Of a DNA stretch of 64,000 bases, positions 45,800-53,870 are shown in pieces. The stretch covers positions 135,465 to 199,464 of the forward strand of contig JAACVZ010000001.1 in the NCBI GenBank assembly GCA_009992235.1, written 5' to 3'. The position numbers and the translations under genes are program-made. The stretch is from Candidatus Saccharimonadota bacterium (GTDB taxonomy: Bacteria; Patescibacteriota; Saccharimonadia; Saccharimonadales; Saccharimonadaceae). Positions within the stretch are counted from its first letter, which is position 1. Each line of letters starts with the position of its first letter. Under the pieces are notes generated by a model. The model searched no databases. It was not told the DNA's origin and worked only from the letters and a program-made list of their open reading frames with translations.

Positions 45800-46318
45800 C
45801 TAAAGAGCGGCTTCGACGGCTGCCCAGGCAGCTTCGGGGTTGTCTGTTGGAATGATAATGGTAACTTGGTCACCGATGTTCACGCGGAAGTAGGTCACGC
45901 TAGCAAGTAGAATGCGATATTCGCGGCCGTTTGCTTCAACGTAGTAGGCGCCGTCGTGTTGCACGAGAGTGCCGATGATTTGGGTGCGCTCGACGGGTCC
46001 AATTTGTTTGTAGATGAAGCTTCCGTCATCGGCGATTGTAAGTTTAAGAATGTCACCCTCAACAAGCTTTGACTTGCTGGCGTAGTTTGCTGGAACTGGG
46101 TATTCTTTTCCGTCCGAGCTGGCCATTTTTTGTCCATCGAAGACGCCTTCGACTATTTTTCCGCTCACCTCTTCGTTTGTAGAGTGCGTGTTTGAAATAA
46201 TTGAGCCGTCGTCACCGACAATGCTAATGAGCAGTTCTTTTGCTGCCGCCAAGTTTGTTTCAGCTTCCTGAATAAGCGCATGCAGGCGCTTCACTTGCTT
46301 TTCTGGTAATTCAGACAT
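45800..46318 (-). CDS. conserved unknown protein (CPR-type)
   Basis: The 172-aa protein has an N-terminal helix (about residues 5-35) and then two similar beta-rich segments: SSDGKEYPVPANYASKSKLV with VEGDILKLTIADDGSFIYKQ, and GAYYVEANGREYRILLASVT. I recall this pattern as widespread in CPR genomes but without a known role. It is soluble. It lies downstream of a promoter (46367-46396) and after rplL, so it may be a separate unit near the ribosomal genes. Confidence 0.8.
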   Translation of the reverse strand: MSELPEKQVKRLHALIQEAETNLAAAKELLISIVGDDGSIISNTHSTNEEVSGKIVEGVFDGQKMASSDGKEYPVPANYASKSKLVEGDILKLTIADDGSFIYKQIGPVERTQIIGTLVQHDGAYYVEANGREYRILLASVTYFRVNIGDQVTIIIPTDNPEAAWAAVEAAL

Positions 46319-46366
46319 GATCTCGCAGTTTCCTATCTGTATGTGTTTGAAGTTGTATTACGCTTA

Positions 46367-46396
46367 CTTATACCAGACGATAGGGCTTTGTGTCAA
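46367..46396 (-). promoter_or_regulatory. promoter of the 172-aa gene
   Basis: Minus strand TTGACA (46391-46396), 18-base spacer, TATAAG (46367-46372), about 48 bases before ATG 46318. Confidence 0.6.
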
Positions 46397-46450
46397 TGGT
46401 TGCTTGATTCTTTTCCACACCAATAACAGATTCAATTCTTAAAATGTTGT

Positions 46451-46484
46451 AAAAAAATACCCCCGCCGGAGCGAAGGGTATTTT
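46451..46484 (-). terminator. intrinsic terminator of rplJ-rplL
   Basis: AAAATACCC pairs with GGGTATTTT (46454-46462 with 46476-46484) and on the minus strand runs into a T-tract, 32 bases beyond the rplL stop. Confidence 0.88.
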
Positions 46485-46515
46485 CGTTTAAACAACTCGT
46501 ATCCGAACAGTAGTA

Positions 46516-46896
46516 TTACTGAAGTTCGACAGTTGCACCAGCTTCTTCAAGCGTCTTCTTTGCAGCTTCGGCTTCTTCAGTTGGTACTTTTTCTTTAATG
46601 TTTGAAGGTACGCCATCGACGAGAGCCTTAGCTTCACCAAGACCAAGTCCGGTGATGTCTTTTACTGCCTTAATGACAGCGACTTTTTGTCCACCAGCGT
46701 CCTTAAGGACAACGGTGTAGTCAGATTTTGTCTCTTCGGCTGCAGCAGCATCGCCACCAGCAGCAGGTCCAGCAACAGCTACAGCTGCAGCAGCTGGCTC
46801 GATGCCGTATTCATCTTTCAAAATAGTCTTGAGTTCGTTTACTTCAAGAACGGTAAGACCGGTTAGGGACTCCGCAAGTTTCTTTATATCAGCCAT
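46516..46896 (-). CDS. rplL: 50S ribosomal protein L7/L12
   Basis: Stalk protein that recruits translation GTPases. It has 126 aa: an N-terminal dimerisation domain ([19 protein letters not shown]), an Ala-rich hinge (about residues 36-54) and the globular domain ([36 protein letters not shown]). AAGGAGG lies before ATG 46896; it is 26 bases downstream of rplJ. Confidence 0.98.
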   Translation of the reverse strand: MADIKKLAESLTGLTVLEVNELKTILKDEYGIEPAAAAVAVAGPAAGGDAAAAEETKSDYTVVLKDAGGQKVAVIKAVKDITGLGLGEAKALVDGVPSNIKEKVPTEEAEAAKKTLEEAGATVELQ

Positions 46897-46922
46897 AATA
46901 GCCTCCTTTAAATGTAGTGTGA

Positions 46923-47447
46923 TTAACTGGTTGCTTTAGCTTCGATACCATCCAAGAGGCCGTGCAAGTTGCCCGAAAGCGCGTTGGTGACATCGTGAAC
47001 AGGTGAAAGCAGTTGTGCGACAACTTCGGCAATAAGTTGGTTCTTGCTTGGAAGTGCAGCGAGAGCAATTACGTCTTCTGCTGATAGCAAGCCACTGTCG
47101 GCGGAAAATCCACCAGTAATGACAAGCGCAGGGTTCGTTTTTGCAAATTCGTGCAATACTTTCGCAGGAGCAACTTCGTCCTCGGTGCTAGCTGCATAAA
47201 GCAGCTGCCCTGTAAGACTTGAAGCGTCAACGTCTTTGTATGCGTCAATGTCTGCAAGTGCAACGCGAACCAAACGGTTCTTTACCACCTTGATGACGAC
47301 GCCAGCTTCACGCGCCTGAGCGCGGAGTTTCTGAACATCGGCAACGGTGAGGCCTTGGTAGGCCGCAAAAGTAGTTAGTGATGCACCTGAGAGCATATCG
47401 CGAACTTCAGCAACCAATTCGTTCTTTTTATCGCGACTAATTGCCAT
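46923..47447 (-). CDS. rplJ: 50S ribosomal protein L10
   Basis: Stalk base protein that anchors L7/L12 dimers to 23S rRNA. It has 174 aa: [20 protein letters not shown], the [20 protein letters not shown] segment, KNRLVRVAL and a C-terminal helix that binds L7/L12. AAGGAG precedes ATG 47447. It is preceded by an L10-type leader and an attenuator, so the operon is likely feedback-controlled by L10(L12)4. Confidence 0.97.
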   Translation of the reverse strand: MAISRDKKNELVAEVRDMLSGASLTTFAAYQGLTVADVQKLRAQAREAGVVIKVVKNRLVRVALADIDAYKDVDASSLTGQLLYAASTEDEVAPAKVLHEFAKTNPALVITGGFSADSGLLSAEDVIALAALPSKNQLIAEVVAQLLSPVHDVTNALSGNLHGLLDGIEAKATS

Positions 47448-47514
47448 AAAAATCTCCTTGGTTTTTAATATGTTCGGACGAGTTGTTAATGATCGACATT
47501 TTGGCTAGCGGGAA

Positions 47515-47550
47515 CAAAAAAGTCTTTGGACCTCGCACCGCCAAAGACTT
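47515..47550 (-). terminator. attenuator in the rplJ leader
   Basis: Perfect 10-bp stem (47541-47550 with 47520-47529), loop of 11, followed on the minus strand by a U-run. It lies 67 bases upstream of rplJ and downstream of the L10 leader fold, so it is in position for transcription attenuation. Confidence 0.85.
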
Positions 47551-47645
47551 TCGAAACGTCAACTATAAGTTATCATTTCCTCGGTAGCGGATTAAGTATT
47601 GCCCGGAAGCGTTACGGCTACTGTCTTCGGTATGTCTGAAAGCAT
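47551..47645 (-). promoter_or_regulatory. ribosomal protein L10 leader
   Basis: The minus-strand sequence contains GAAGACAGTAGCCGTAAC and, after a CTTCCGGGC segment, CTTAATCCGCTACCGAGG. This matches the conserved arms of the L10 leader (GUAGACAGCAGG ... UUAAG-CCUGCCGAGG pattern), the L10(L12)4 binding site with its kink-turn. GTAGC/GCTAC forms the stem. It is followed at once by a terminator hairpin. Confidence 0.75.
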
Positions 47646-47731
47646 TCTATCAGATTTACTCCACTTGTGCAACCTATAACAGATTGACTAAACGCAAAAA
47701 CTACGGTAAAATATATATTTGGAATATTATT

Positions 47732-48619
47732 ATGGAAAAGTATCAATTTAGTGGATATAACCTCGGTGGAGGCGATACTGCAGGCCGTTTACCTGTAGAT
47801 TATTTTTCTATGGATATCGATGAGCTTGATTTAAGTGGAAAACCACAGGGGCCACACGTTGCTAAGGAACTTATTAAAATTGCCTCAGAACTACCCTCTA
47901 GCACGATATTTGACGGGTGGAATGTTCCGCTTTGCCCAGATAGGGCTCAGGTTCATGAGTATGTCCCCCATCTGAGGGGCTACACCTCTGTGCTTGAGCA
48001 TGACATGCACCAGAAAGGGTTTCACAGTGATGCCGCGCAATATGGATCTGGGTGGCTCCTAAACAGGTATATTGATCGACTGCATATTAATAATAAAAGT
48101 TATGCTGAAGCACGGTATCAGATTATACCTATGTTAACCCCCTTTGAGGTGCGGTCGAAAGAAGGGATTGCAAATCCAGCCGAGCGTCTGCTTCTACGCT
48201 ATGGTAACGGTGCTCCGAATATTGAGTTAGCCCGCATAACTGCACCCGATTATCGTATGCCAACAAGACAAGAAAAACGTGAGATTATTTCACAAACTGT
48301 TGAGGCGCTTGGCGGAGAGAGGGTTGATGAGCCCAAGGAGGTCGCTGTCGATGAATACGCGTATGTGAATGGGGATACTTTAGTCCGTTTTCACGAAAAA
48401 GACTTGCTCGCCGTGATGCCCGATGAAACGAAACTCGCACGTCGACTTGGTATTGTGGCGCAGCTTGCAGGAACTCTTAGCGATATAGAAATTACTGACT
48501 GTGTTAAATCTGGAGATGTCTATACAGAAGCTGGCACTAAGTTAGTAACGCAAAGTGAGATTGATTACGCATACAACAAAAGTACCCATATTAATGGCGG
48601 GTACTCGACAGGGCTGTAA
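47732..48619 (+). CDS. unknown 295-aa protein
   Basis: A soluble protein that I do not recognise. It has a middle segment with LLLRYGNGAPNIELARITAP and a charged C-terminal half (TRQEKREIISQTVEALGGER, FHEKDLLAVMPDETKLARRL). No signal or membrane segment. ATG 47732 is preferred over the in-frame start at 47684 because the upstream 48 bases are A+T-rich promoter-like sequence. It is divergent from rplJ and convergent with tmk. Confidence 0.75.
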   Translation: MEKYQFSGYNLGGGDTAGRLPVDYFSMDIDELDLSGKPQGPHVAKELIKIASELPSSTIFDGWNVPLCPDRAQVHEYVPHLRGYTSVLEHDMHQKGFHSDAAQYGSGWLLNRYIDRLHINNKSYAEARYQIIPMLTPFEVRSKEGIANPAERLLLRYGNGAPNIELARITAPDYRMPTRQEKREIISQTVEALGGERVDEPKEVAVDEYAYVNGDTLVRFHEKDLLAVMPDETKLARRLGIVAQLAGTLSDIEITDCVKSGDVYTEAGTKLVTQSEIDYAYNKSTHINGGYSTGL

Positions 48620-48621
48620 GG

Positions 48622-49299
48622 CTATATACTCTTGATGATGTCAGCAATATCCTGCTGAATTGCCTCAATTGAGCGCATCCTTCCGTCCTCGACACACTCA
48701 ATAGGAGTGTAGAGATCTGGGTATAGCTCACATAGCTCCTCATAGTTACGCTTTGCATATTCAAGGTGAAGCGCGTCGGCTTCGTGAATATCACGCTTCT
48801 TTGTGGTGTATGATCTCGCTGCCTTCTTGTCGACATTTTCTTGAGATATTGACGGTGGCACTAAAAGAACAATATTTTTTTGAGGCTGAGGAAGGCCAAT
48901 GGTGCCGTATTCCAGGTCCATAATGCGGTCGTAAAAGGCGTGACGAGCATGCTTATCATGAATTTTCGCACCCTGGTGAGCAAGGTTTGATGCTACGTAG
49001 CGATCAAGTAAGACGTCGTCGCCTCTTGCTAGGGAATCAAGAATATCTTGTTTTGCGGCGAGCCTGTCAACTGCAAAAGCTAAACTTGCGAGGTCTGGAT
49101 GAACTTCATCTATACCACCATAATTTCCCTCCAAGTACTCAGCTGAATAGTATGAAGATGGTTTTTCATATTGAGGAAAACTAATTCTTAACACATTCTT
49201 TCCGAGTGATATTCGATTTCTCTCAAGAAGTTCCGTCTGTGTTCCCTTCCCTGATCCATCACCACCTTCAATGGCAATAAAAATAGCCTGTTCGTTCAT
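48622..49299 (-). CDS. tmk: thymidylate kinase
   Basis: Phosphorylates dTMP to dTDP. The 225 aa show the P-loop FIAIEGGDGSGKGTQTELL, SFPQYEKPSS, LLDRYVASNLAHQGAK (the DR(Y/H) motif) and a lid region (KKAARSYTTKKRDIHEAD). GAAGGA precedes ATG 49299. Together with dcd and thyA downstream on the same strand it makes a dTTP-supply cluster. Confidence 0.93.
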   Translation of the reverse strand: MNEQAIFIAIEGGDGSGKGTQTELLERNRISLGKNVLRISFPQYEKPSSYYSAEYLEGNYGGIDEVHPDLASLAFAVDRLAAKQDILDSLARGDDVLLDRYVASNLAHQGAKIHDKHARHAFYDRIMDLEYGTIGLPQPQKNIVLLVPPSISQENVDKKAARSYTTKKRDIHEADALHLEYAKRNYEELCELYPDLYTPIECVEDGRMRSIEAIQQDIADIIKSI

Positions 49300-49337
49300 T
49301 ATTTATTCCTTCATCCCCCAGCCCTTAATGTGTATTG

Positions 49338-50036
49338 TTATGGTATCATGTCCAGCCGTGAGTCTTTATAAGCTCGAGGAAGCATCTGTACCGGTTCCCA
49401 GCCCTTTACGAGCTCGTCGAGCTTCGCATCACTGGAATACTTGCCGCTCAATGTTCCGTAACTACCCTTTACTTCACCTGTATGAAAGAAGACTAGTTGC
49501 GCGATGCGTTCGCCGACAGGCAGAACAATGCTGTGTCGCTGATTCAAGTTATAGACTTCAAGTGTCCACCGGTTAATGTAGCCAGGATCGCCCCAACCTG
49601 CATCAAAGCAAACAGCTACACCGTTCCTGCCCCATGTGCTCCGGGACTGCATACTGGTGGTGCCTGGTGGCAGTATGCCAATAAATTCTTGCGTGTGAGC
49701 AAGTACTCGTTCACCTGGTTCAAGAATAATGATACGGTGATCAAGCGGGATATTTATGAGCGGTTTATTGCCGGTCTGAGAGCACCACTTCTCGTGAGTA
49801 ATAGCACGCTGGGGTTCTCCGAAATAGGCGGACACCGCTTCTTTATCGAATGGGTTATAAATACCTTTTTGGGTTTGGCTGTCGGTTCGGAAATACCATT
49901 CGCCTAGAGTGACGTCGACGCTTGAGCCGTTTATATGCTCGGGACGATATGGATGAAAAACAATATGGCCATCTTTTATGGCCTCTTCTATTTCTAGGTT
50001 GCTATAGACGCCTGTTGGTTGTGAGCTGTCGTCCAT
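49338..50036 (-). CDS. dcd: dCTP deaminase family protein
   Basis: Makes dUTP from dCTP, or dUMP if bifunctional. The 232 aa contain the trimeric dUTPase fold core: INGSSVDVTLGEWYF, ERVLAHTQEFIGILPPGTTS, MQSRSTWGRNGVAVCFDAGW, GDPGYINRWTLEVYN and LPVGERIAQLVFF. It is longer than the usual 190 aa, with an extra loop after YNPFDKEAV. ATG 50036 follows GGGAAG at 8-base spacing; the in-frame GTG 50045 is too close to the ribosome site. Confidence 0.88.
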   Translation of the reverse strand: MDDSSQPTGVYSNLEIEEAIKDGHIVFHPYRPEHINGSSVDVTLGEWYFRTDSQTQKGIYNPFDKEAVSAYFGEPQRAITHEKWCSQTGNKPLINIPLDHRIIILEPGERVLAHTQEFIGILPPGTTSMQSRSTWGRNGVAVCFDAGWGDPGYINRWTLEVYNLNQRHSIVLPVGERIAQLVFFHTGEVKGSYGTLSGKYSSDAKLDELVKGWEPVQMLPRAYKDSRLDMIP

Positions 50037-50117
50037 CGTATGCACTTCCCTATTATTGCCATTACGGCGTTCGCTTAGTAGTCATGATAGTATATAAACT
50101 CATACAAAACAATATTT

Positions 50118-50168
50118 GAGTCGGCCCGATGAGCCGGCGACGAACCTAATGGTTCATCGAGCCGACTC
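50118..50168 (-). terminator. long hairpin after thyA
   Basis: GAGTCGGC/GCCGACTC (50118-50125 with 50161-50168) encloses a 9-bp stem with one mismatch (50127-50135 with 50151-50159). On the minus strand it is followed by AAATATTGTTTTG. It is 32 bases beyond the thyA stop. Confidence 0.75.
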
Positions 50169-50199
50169 ATGGGCGGTGTTCTTGAGGAGATGTCGAGCT

Positions 50200-51114
50200 T
50201 TACACCGCGATTGGCGCCTTGATACCCGGGTGGGGGTTGTAATCGATCACCTCGAGGTCCTCAAACGTGTAGCTGAAGATGTCTTCTGGCTTCCGCTTGA
50301 TGACTAGTTGAGGAAGGGCGCGTGGCTCGCGCGAGAGCTGCAGCTCCACCTGTTCGAAGTGGTTGCTGTAGATGTGCGTGTCGCCACCGGTCCAGATGAA
50401 CTCGCCAACCTCCAGATCGCACTGTTGCGCCATCATGTGAGTGAGTAGAGCGTAGCTTACGATGTTGAAGGGCACGCCCAAAAACATGTCGCAGCTCCGT
50501 TGGTACAGCTGGCAAGACAGCTTGCCGTCGACGACGTAGAACTGGAATAGTGCGTGGCACGGTTCCAGCGCCATGAGCGGCAAGTCAGCCGGGTTCCAGG
50601 CGGAGACGATGATTCGCCTCGAATCGGGGTTGGCCTTCAACAGTTGTACGGCCTTTTCGACTTGATCGAGAATGCCGCCGTCCCGGGTTGGCCAGGAGCG
50701 CCACTGAACGCCATAGACGGGACCGAGGTCGCCGTAACTACGAGCGAACTCGTCATCTTCCAGCACTTGCTGCTCGTACACCTCCATCTGTTCGGTCCAC
50801 TCTGGTGAATTGGTTTCTGGAACGGGTTGACCTGTCTTTAGCAGGTAGTTGCGGAACGGCCACTCTGACCAAATGTGGACGTTCTTATCCAGCAGCGGTC
50901 GAATGCTGCCGCTGCCTGTGAGGAACCACAGGAGTTCTTCCGCGACGAGGCGAAAAGGTACCTTCTTGCTGGTGATGAGCGGGAAGCCTTCGGCCAGGTC
51001 GTACCTGATCTGACGACCGAACACGCTCTTCGTTCCCGTGCCTGTCCGATCGCCCTTCATGGCTCCGTTAGTGTAGACATCACGAAGAAGATCTTCGTAC
51101 GCCGTTGCTGACAT
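50200..51114 (-). CDS. thyA: thymidylate synthase (folate-dependent)
   Basis: Methylates dUMP to dTMP with methylene-tetrahydrofolate. The 304 aa carry [39 protein letters not shown], the catalytic [30 protein letters not shown] and [16 protein letters not shown] 51114 has GGGAGA at good spacing; the in-frame start at 51132 is less likely. The gene is visibly richer in G+C than its neighbours, suggesting transfer. A long terminator-like hairpin follows. Confidence 0.96.
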   Translation of the reverse strand: MSATAYEDLLRDVYTNGAMKGDRTGTGTKSVFGRQIRYDLAEGFPLITSKKVPFRLVAEELLWFLTGSGSIRPLLDKNVHIWSEWPFRNYLLKTGQPVPETNSPEWTEQMEVYEQQVLEDDEFARSYGDLGPVYGVQWRSWPTRDGGILDQVEKAVQLLKANPDSRRIIVSAWNPADLPLMALEPCHALFQFYVVDGKLSCQLYQRSCDMFLGVPFNIVSYALLTHMMAQQCDLEVGEFIWTGGDTHIYSNHFEQVELQLSREPRALPQLVIKRKPEDIFSYTFEDLEVIDYNPHPGIKAPIAV

Positions 51115-51195
51115 ATTTTCTCCCAAGAACAAGGGCCCGTCCTTTTGACGCGCCCACCGCTATATACTATAGGACGGTATCGAATTTATGTCCAT

Positions 51196-51223
51196 AAAAA
51201 ATCGCCCCAAATGCAGGGCGATT
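51196..51223 (-). terminator. intrinsic terminator of rplA
   Basis: Minus-strand AATCGCCC/GGGCGATT (51216-51223 with 51200-51207) followed by a T-run, 22 bases beyond the rplA stop. Confidence 0.9.
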
Positions 51224-51244
51224 AATCTTTACGAGGACAAAAAC

Positions 51245-52249
51245 TTAAACGATGAAGTTCTCGACTTTAATGCCAGGACCCATTGTCGTGGTGACGGTGA
51301 TTGTCTTAACATAGTTGTTCTTAAGACCGGTTGGCTTTTGGCTAACTAGGCTGTCGAAGAAGGCCTGGGCGTTCTCTAGCAACTTTTCAGCACCGAAGCT
51401 TACCTTACCGACGCTAACGTGAACAATTGCTTGCTTGTCGACGCGGTACTCAACTGCACCGGCTTTCTTGTCCTTGACGGCAGCTGCAACGTTTGTCGAA
51501 ACTGTGCCGCTCTTTGGGTTTGGCATAAGTCCACGTGGACCAAGAAGCCGAGCGTACTTACCAAGCTTTGGCATGTACTGTGGAGTAGCAATAAGAACAT
51601 CGAAGTCGATAACTTCTTTATCTAGCTGTGAGATGAATGTCTCGTCTCCAACGACATCAGCGCCAGCACTGTTGGCTGCGGCGTGTTCAGCCTCTGGGGC
51701 AAATACAGCAACACGAATAGTTTTACCTGTTCCATGTGGAAGCCCGACCATTGCACGAATGTTCTGGTCTGCTTGACGTGGGTCAACACTTAAGCGAACG
51801 TGAATTTCAACACTAGCGTCAAATTTCGCTGGGTTTGTCTCGGCGGCGATAGCAACTGCTTCTGCAAGTGGATATAGTTTTCCAACTTCAACCTTCTTGG
51901 CAACTTTTTGGTAGTTCTTGCCACGGCGTTCGATAAGCGGACGAGTTACAGGCTTTGGACCTTTCTTAACTTGTTCTTCACTGCCATCGGTAGGTGTGGT
52001 GTCACCCGCTTCTTTGCGAGCTTCTTTTTCGGCTTTTGCCTCAACTTCGGCGAGCGCTTTGGCGCTTCGCTTTCCGGCCTTGGCGAGTTTTACCTCTTCT
52101 GTCTCGGTCGGAGCTTCAGCTTCAACTTCAGCCTCTGGCACCTTGTCGGTACCGGCAATTGCTGCCTCGATTTGAGCGATAGTATTCTTTTCTGTTACTT
52201 CAAGACCGAGTTCTTTGGCCTGTGTGAGTAAGTCGGCTTTTTTAGCCAT
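51245..52249 (-). CDS. rplA: 50S ribosomal protein L1 with SAP-like N-terminal extension
   Basis: L1 stalk protein of the 50S E-site region. The last 230 residues are typical L1 (GKNYQKVAKKVEVGKLYPLA, FDASVEIHVRLSVDPRQADQ, GLPHGTGKTIRVAVFA, ARLLGPRGLMPNPKSGTV). The first 100 are not: residues 3-31 (KADLLTQAKELGLEVTEKNT and onward) form a SAP/HeH-like helix-extended loop-helix, followed by an acidic and then a Lys/Ala-rich linker. ATG 52249 follows AAAGGA; total 334 aa against the usual 230. It has its own promoter and terminator. Confidence 0.95.
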   Translation of the reverse strand: MAKKADLLTQAKELGLEVTEKNTIAQIEAAIAGTDKVPEAEVEAEAPTETEEVKLAKAGKRSAKALAEVEAKAEKEARKEAGDTTPTDGSEEQVKKGPKPVTRPLIERRGKNYQKVAKKVEVGKLYPLAEAVAIAAETNPAKFDASVEIHVRLSVDPRQADQNIRAMVGLPHGTGKTIRVAVFAPEAEHAAANSAGADVVGDETFISQLDKEVIDFDVLIATPQYMPKLGKYARLLGPRGLMPNPKSGTVSTNVAAAVKDKKAGAVEYRVDKQAIVHVSVGKVSFGAEKLLENAQAFFDSLVSQKPTGLKNNYVKTITVTTTMGPGIKVENFIV

Positions 52250-52314
52250 AAGGTAAAATCCTTTCTGTGGTGCAAGCGGCATTTCAGGCCTCCCAACATT
52301 GATATTATCTTCTT

Positions 52315-52343
52315 ATTATAGCAGTATTTGTCAAATATTGCAA
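52315..52343 (-). promoter_or_regulatory. promoter of rplA
   Basis: Minus strand TTGCAA (52338-52343), 17-base spacer, TATAAT (52315-52320), about 65 bases before the rplA ATG. It shows that rplA need not be transcribed with rplK. Confidence 0.65.
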
Positions 52344-52347
52344 TGAG

Positions 52348-53277
52348 CTAAAAGCTTTGACCCGTTTCGAACCGCTGCGCAAGCCAGTTCATGACCTTTT
52401 GGCGAGTCGTCTGATCGTGAGCCTCGTCATATACTAAAGTTCCTACGCCTGAGTATGAGCTACCGACCGCAGGTGTGAATAGCTGAGTAAAATTCCAGCC
52501 GGCGTGAGGCGAGTGACTCGCTAGGGTGTGAAATGCTGTTTTATCATAAGCTTGCTGTCTAATTGTGCCGTTTGACGACGTTTGCAGCCAACCAATATGA
52601 TAGCCAGGTGTTCTTACGTCGGCCTGAATCCCACCTAGGTTAACCTCTACCGACGTATCAATCCTGTATGAGGCTGATGTTGAATCAGCGCTAGAGCCTT
52701 GGAAGTAGAACCTGTTATTCTCTGCACTTGGAGCTAGCCCTCCCAGGCTTGGCCAGGCAAGACTCGCGTCGACGACTGAAAAGACAGTATATAATGTTAT
52801 ATTTGGCGTTCCACTAATTGGAGTAGAAAGTTCCACTACAGTTCCTGGTGTATCGTTAAACGCCAAAGGCGCACCCGCGACCCAGTCCGGGTCATCACAG
52901 GAGCCTTCCTTTGGAGAGCCTGAGGCGTCAGACAACCTGTAAAAGGCCGTGTCTTCGTCCACTCTTGCGGAAATACAATACTTCAGGTCGTTGCCATAAG
53001 TGTAATAAGCTAGCGTTACGTTACCGGGCTGTTCAACCCCTGCTGCGCTTAATGAACTTGCCGCTACGCCAGCATGCTTAAGGCTCCAGAAGCTGAGAGA
53101 ACCGTATGCGCTTTGTAGCTCGGCAAGTGCCGCCTTCTCGCGTGCTTGATCTGTTACTGCACTGTAAGAAATAATAATAATTGTCGAGATAATTGCGATT
53201 GTCGTTATGACGACGACAAGTTCAACTATGGTAAAGGCACTTGATGCGCGTATTTTTTGAAATATATGCTGTTTCAT
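52348..53277 (-). CDS. type IV pilin-like protein with a lectin-like C-terminal domain
   Basis: The 309-aa protein has a prepilin N terminus (SSA/FTIVELVVVITTIAIIST, Ala in place of Gly at -1, Glu at +5) and a pilin stem to about residue 115, with one Cys pair (KYCISAR and GSCDDP). A second domain (about 125-309) ends in GVGTLVYDEAHDQTTRQKVM, then NWLAQRFE, the characteristic end of concanavalin-A/LamG-type domains (LVYDRALSDAERQ-like). A glycan-binding minor pilin is likely. It lies between rplK and rplA with its own promoter and AGGGGG before ATG 53277. Confidence 0.85.
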   Translation of the reverse strand: MKQHIFQKIRASSAFTIVELVVVITTIAIISTIIIISYSAVTDQAREKAALAELQSAYGSLSFWSLKHAGVAASSLSAAGVEQPGNVTLAYYTYGNDLKYCISARVDEDTAFYRLSDASGSPKEGSCDDPDWVAGAPLAFNDTPGTVVELSTPISGTPNITLYTVFSVVDASLAWPSLGGLAPSAENNRFYFQGSSADSTSASYRIDTSVEVNLGGIQADVRTPGYHIGWLQTSSNGTIRQQAYDKTAFHTLASHSPHAGWNFTQLFTPAVGSSYSGVGTLVYDEAHDQTTRQKVMNWLAQRFETGQSF

Positions 53278-53296
53278 GTGCCCCCTATTTTCATTC

Positions 53297-53325
53297 AATA
53301 TAGTAATTATGGTTACTCAAGTCAA
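53297..53325 (-). promoter_or_regulatory. promoter of the lectin-type pilin gene
   Basis: Minus strand TTGACT (53320-53325), 17-base spacer, TATATT (53297-53302), 19 bases before ATG 53277. It lies just beyond the rplK terminator. Confidence 0.7.
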
Positions 53326-53333
53326 GCAGGACG

Positions 53334-53361
53334 AAAAGCCGCCCAGTGGTCTGGACGGCTT
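53334..53361 (-). terminator. intrinsic terminator after rplK
   Basis: Minus-strand AAGCCGTCC pairs with GGGCGGCTT (one G-U pair), followed by TTCG. It separates rplK from the pilin gene. Confidence 0.8.
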
Positions 53362-53385
53362 CAACGTGGATTTATCGTAAATAAC

Positions 53386-53811
53386 TTAGCCTTCGATTTC
53401 AACGCCCATAGATCGAGCGGTGCCGGCGATAACTTTCACGCGACCTTCCATGTCGATGGCGTTGAGAAAGTCCTTTTTAAGTTCGGCAATTTCCTCAAGC
53501 TGGGCTCGGGTAATTTTACCGACTTTTTCAGTGTGAGGCTTCGCGCTTCCCTTTTTAATACCGACTTTTTCACGAATAAGGTCGTCAACTGGTTGCCCCA
53601 GTGAGTTCCAAGTGAACGTACGGTCTTCGTAGACCTGAAGATGGACGATAACATCCTTACCCATGAGGTCCTTGGTTGCTTCGTTGAACGGATTGATGAA
53701 GTCCATCATGTTCAATCCCCACTGTCCTAGTGTTGAACCAACAGGAGGACCAGCCGTTGCGCGGCCAGCAGGAATGCGAAGTTTAAGATTTCCAATAATT
53801 TTCTTTGCCAT
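53386..53811 (-). CDS. rplK: 50S ribosomal protein L11
   Basis: Binds 23S rRNA at the GTPase centre. It has 141 aa with the proline-rich N terminus (LRIPAGRATAGPPVGSTLGQ, WGLNMMDFINPFN) and the C-terminal RNA-binding domain ending in IDMEGRVKVIAGTARSMGVE. It is 59 bases downstream of the 2H phosphoesterase-like gene and is followed by a terminator. Confidence 0.98.
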   Translation of the reverse strand: MAKKIIGNLKLRIPAGRATAGPPVGSTLGQWGLNMMDFINPFNEATKDLMGKDVIVHLQVYEDRTFTWNSLGQPVDDLIREKVGIKKGSAKPHTEKVGKITRAQLEEIAELKKDFLNAIDMEGRVKVIAGTARSMGVEIEG

Positions 53812-53870
53812 TTTATAATCCTTGAACTAAATATTAATTGAAGCTTGATATTTAGTGCGTAACCTTTTAA

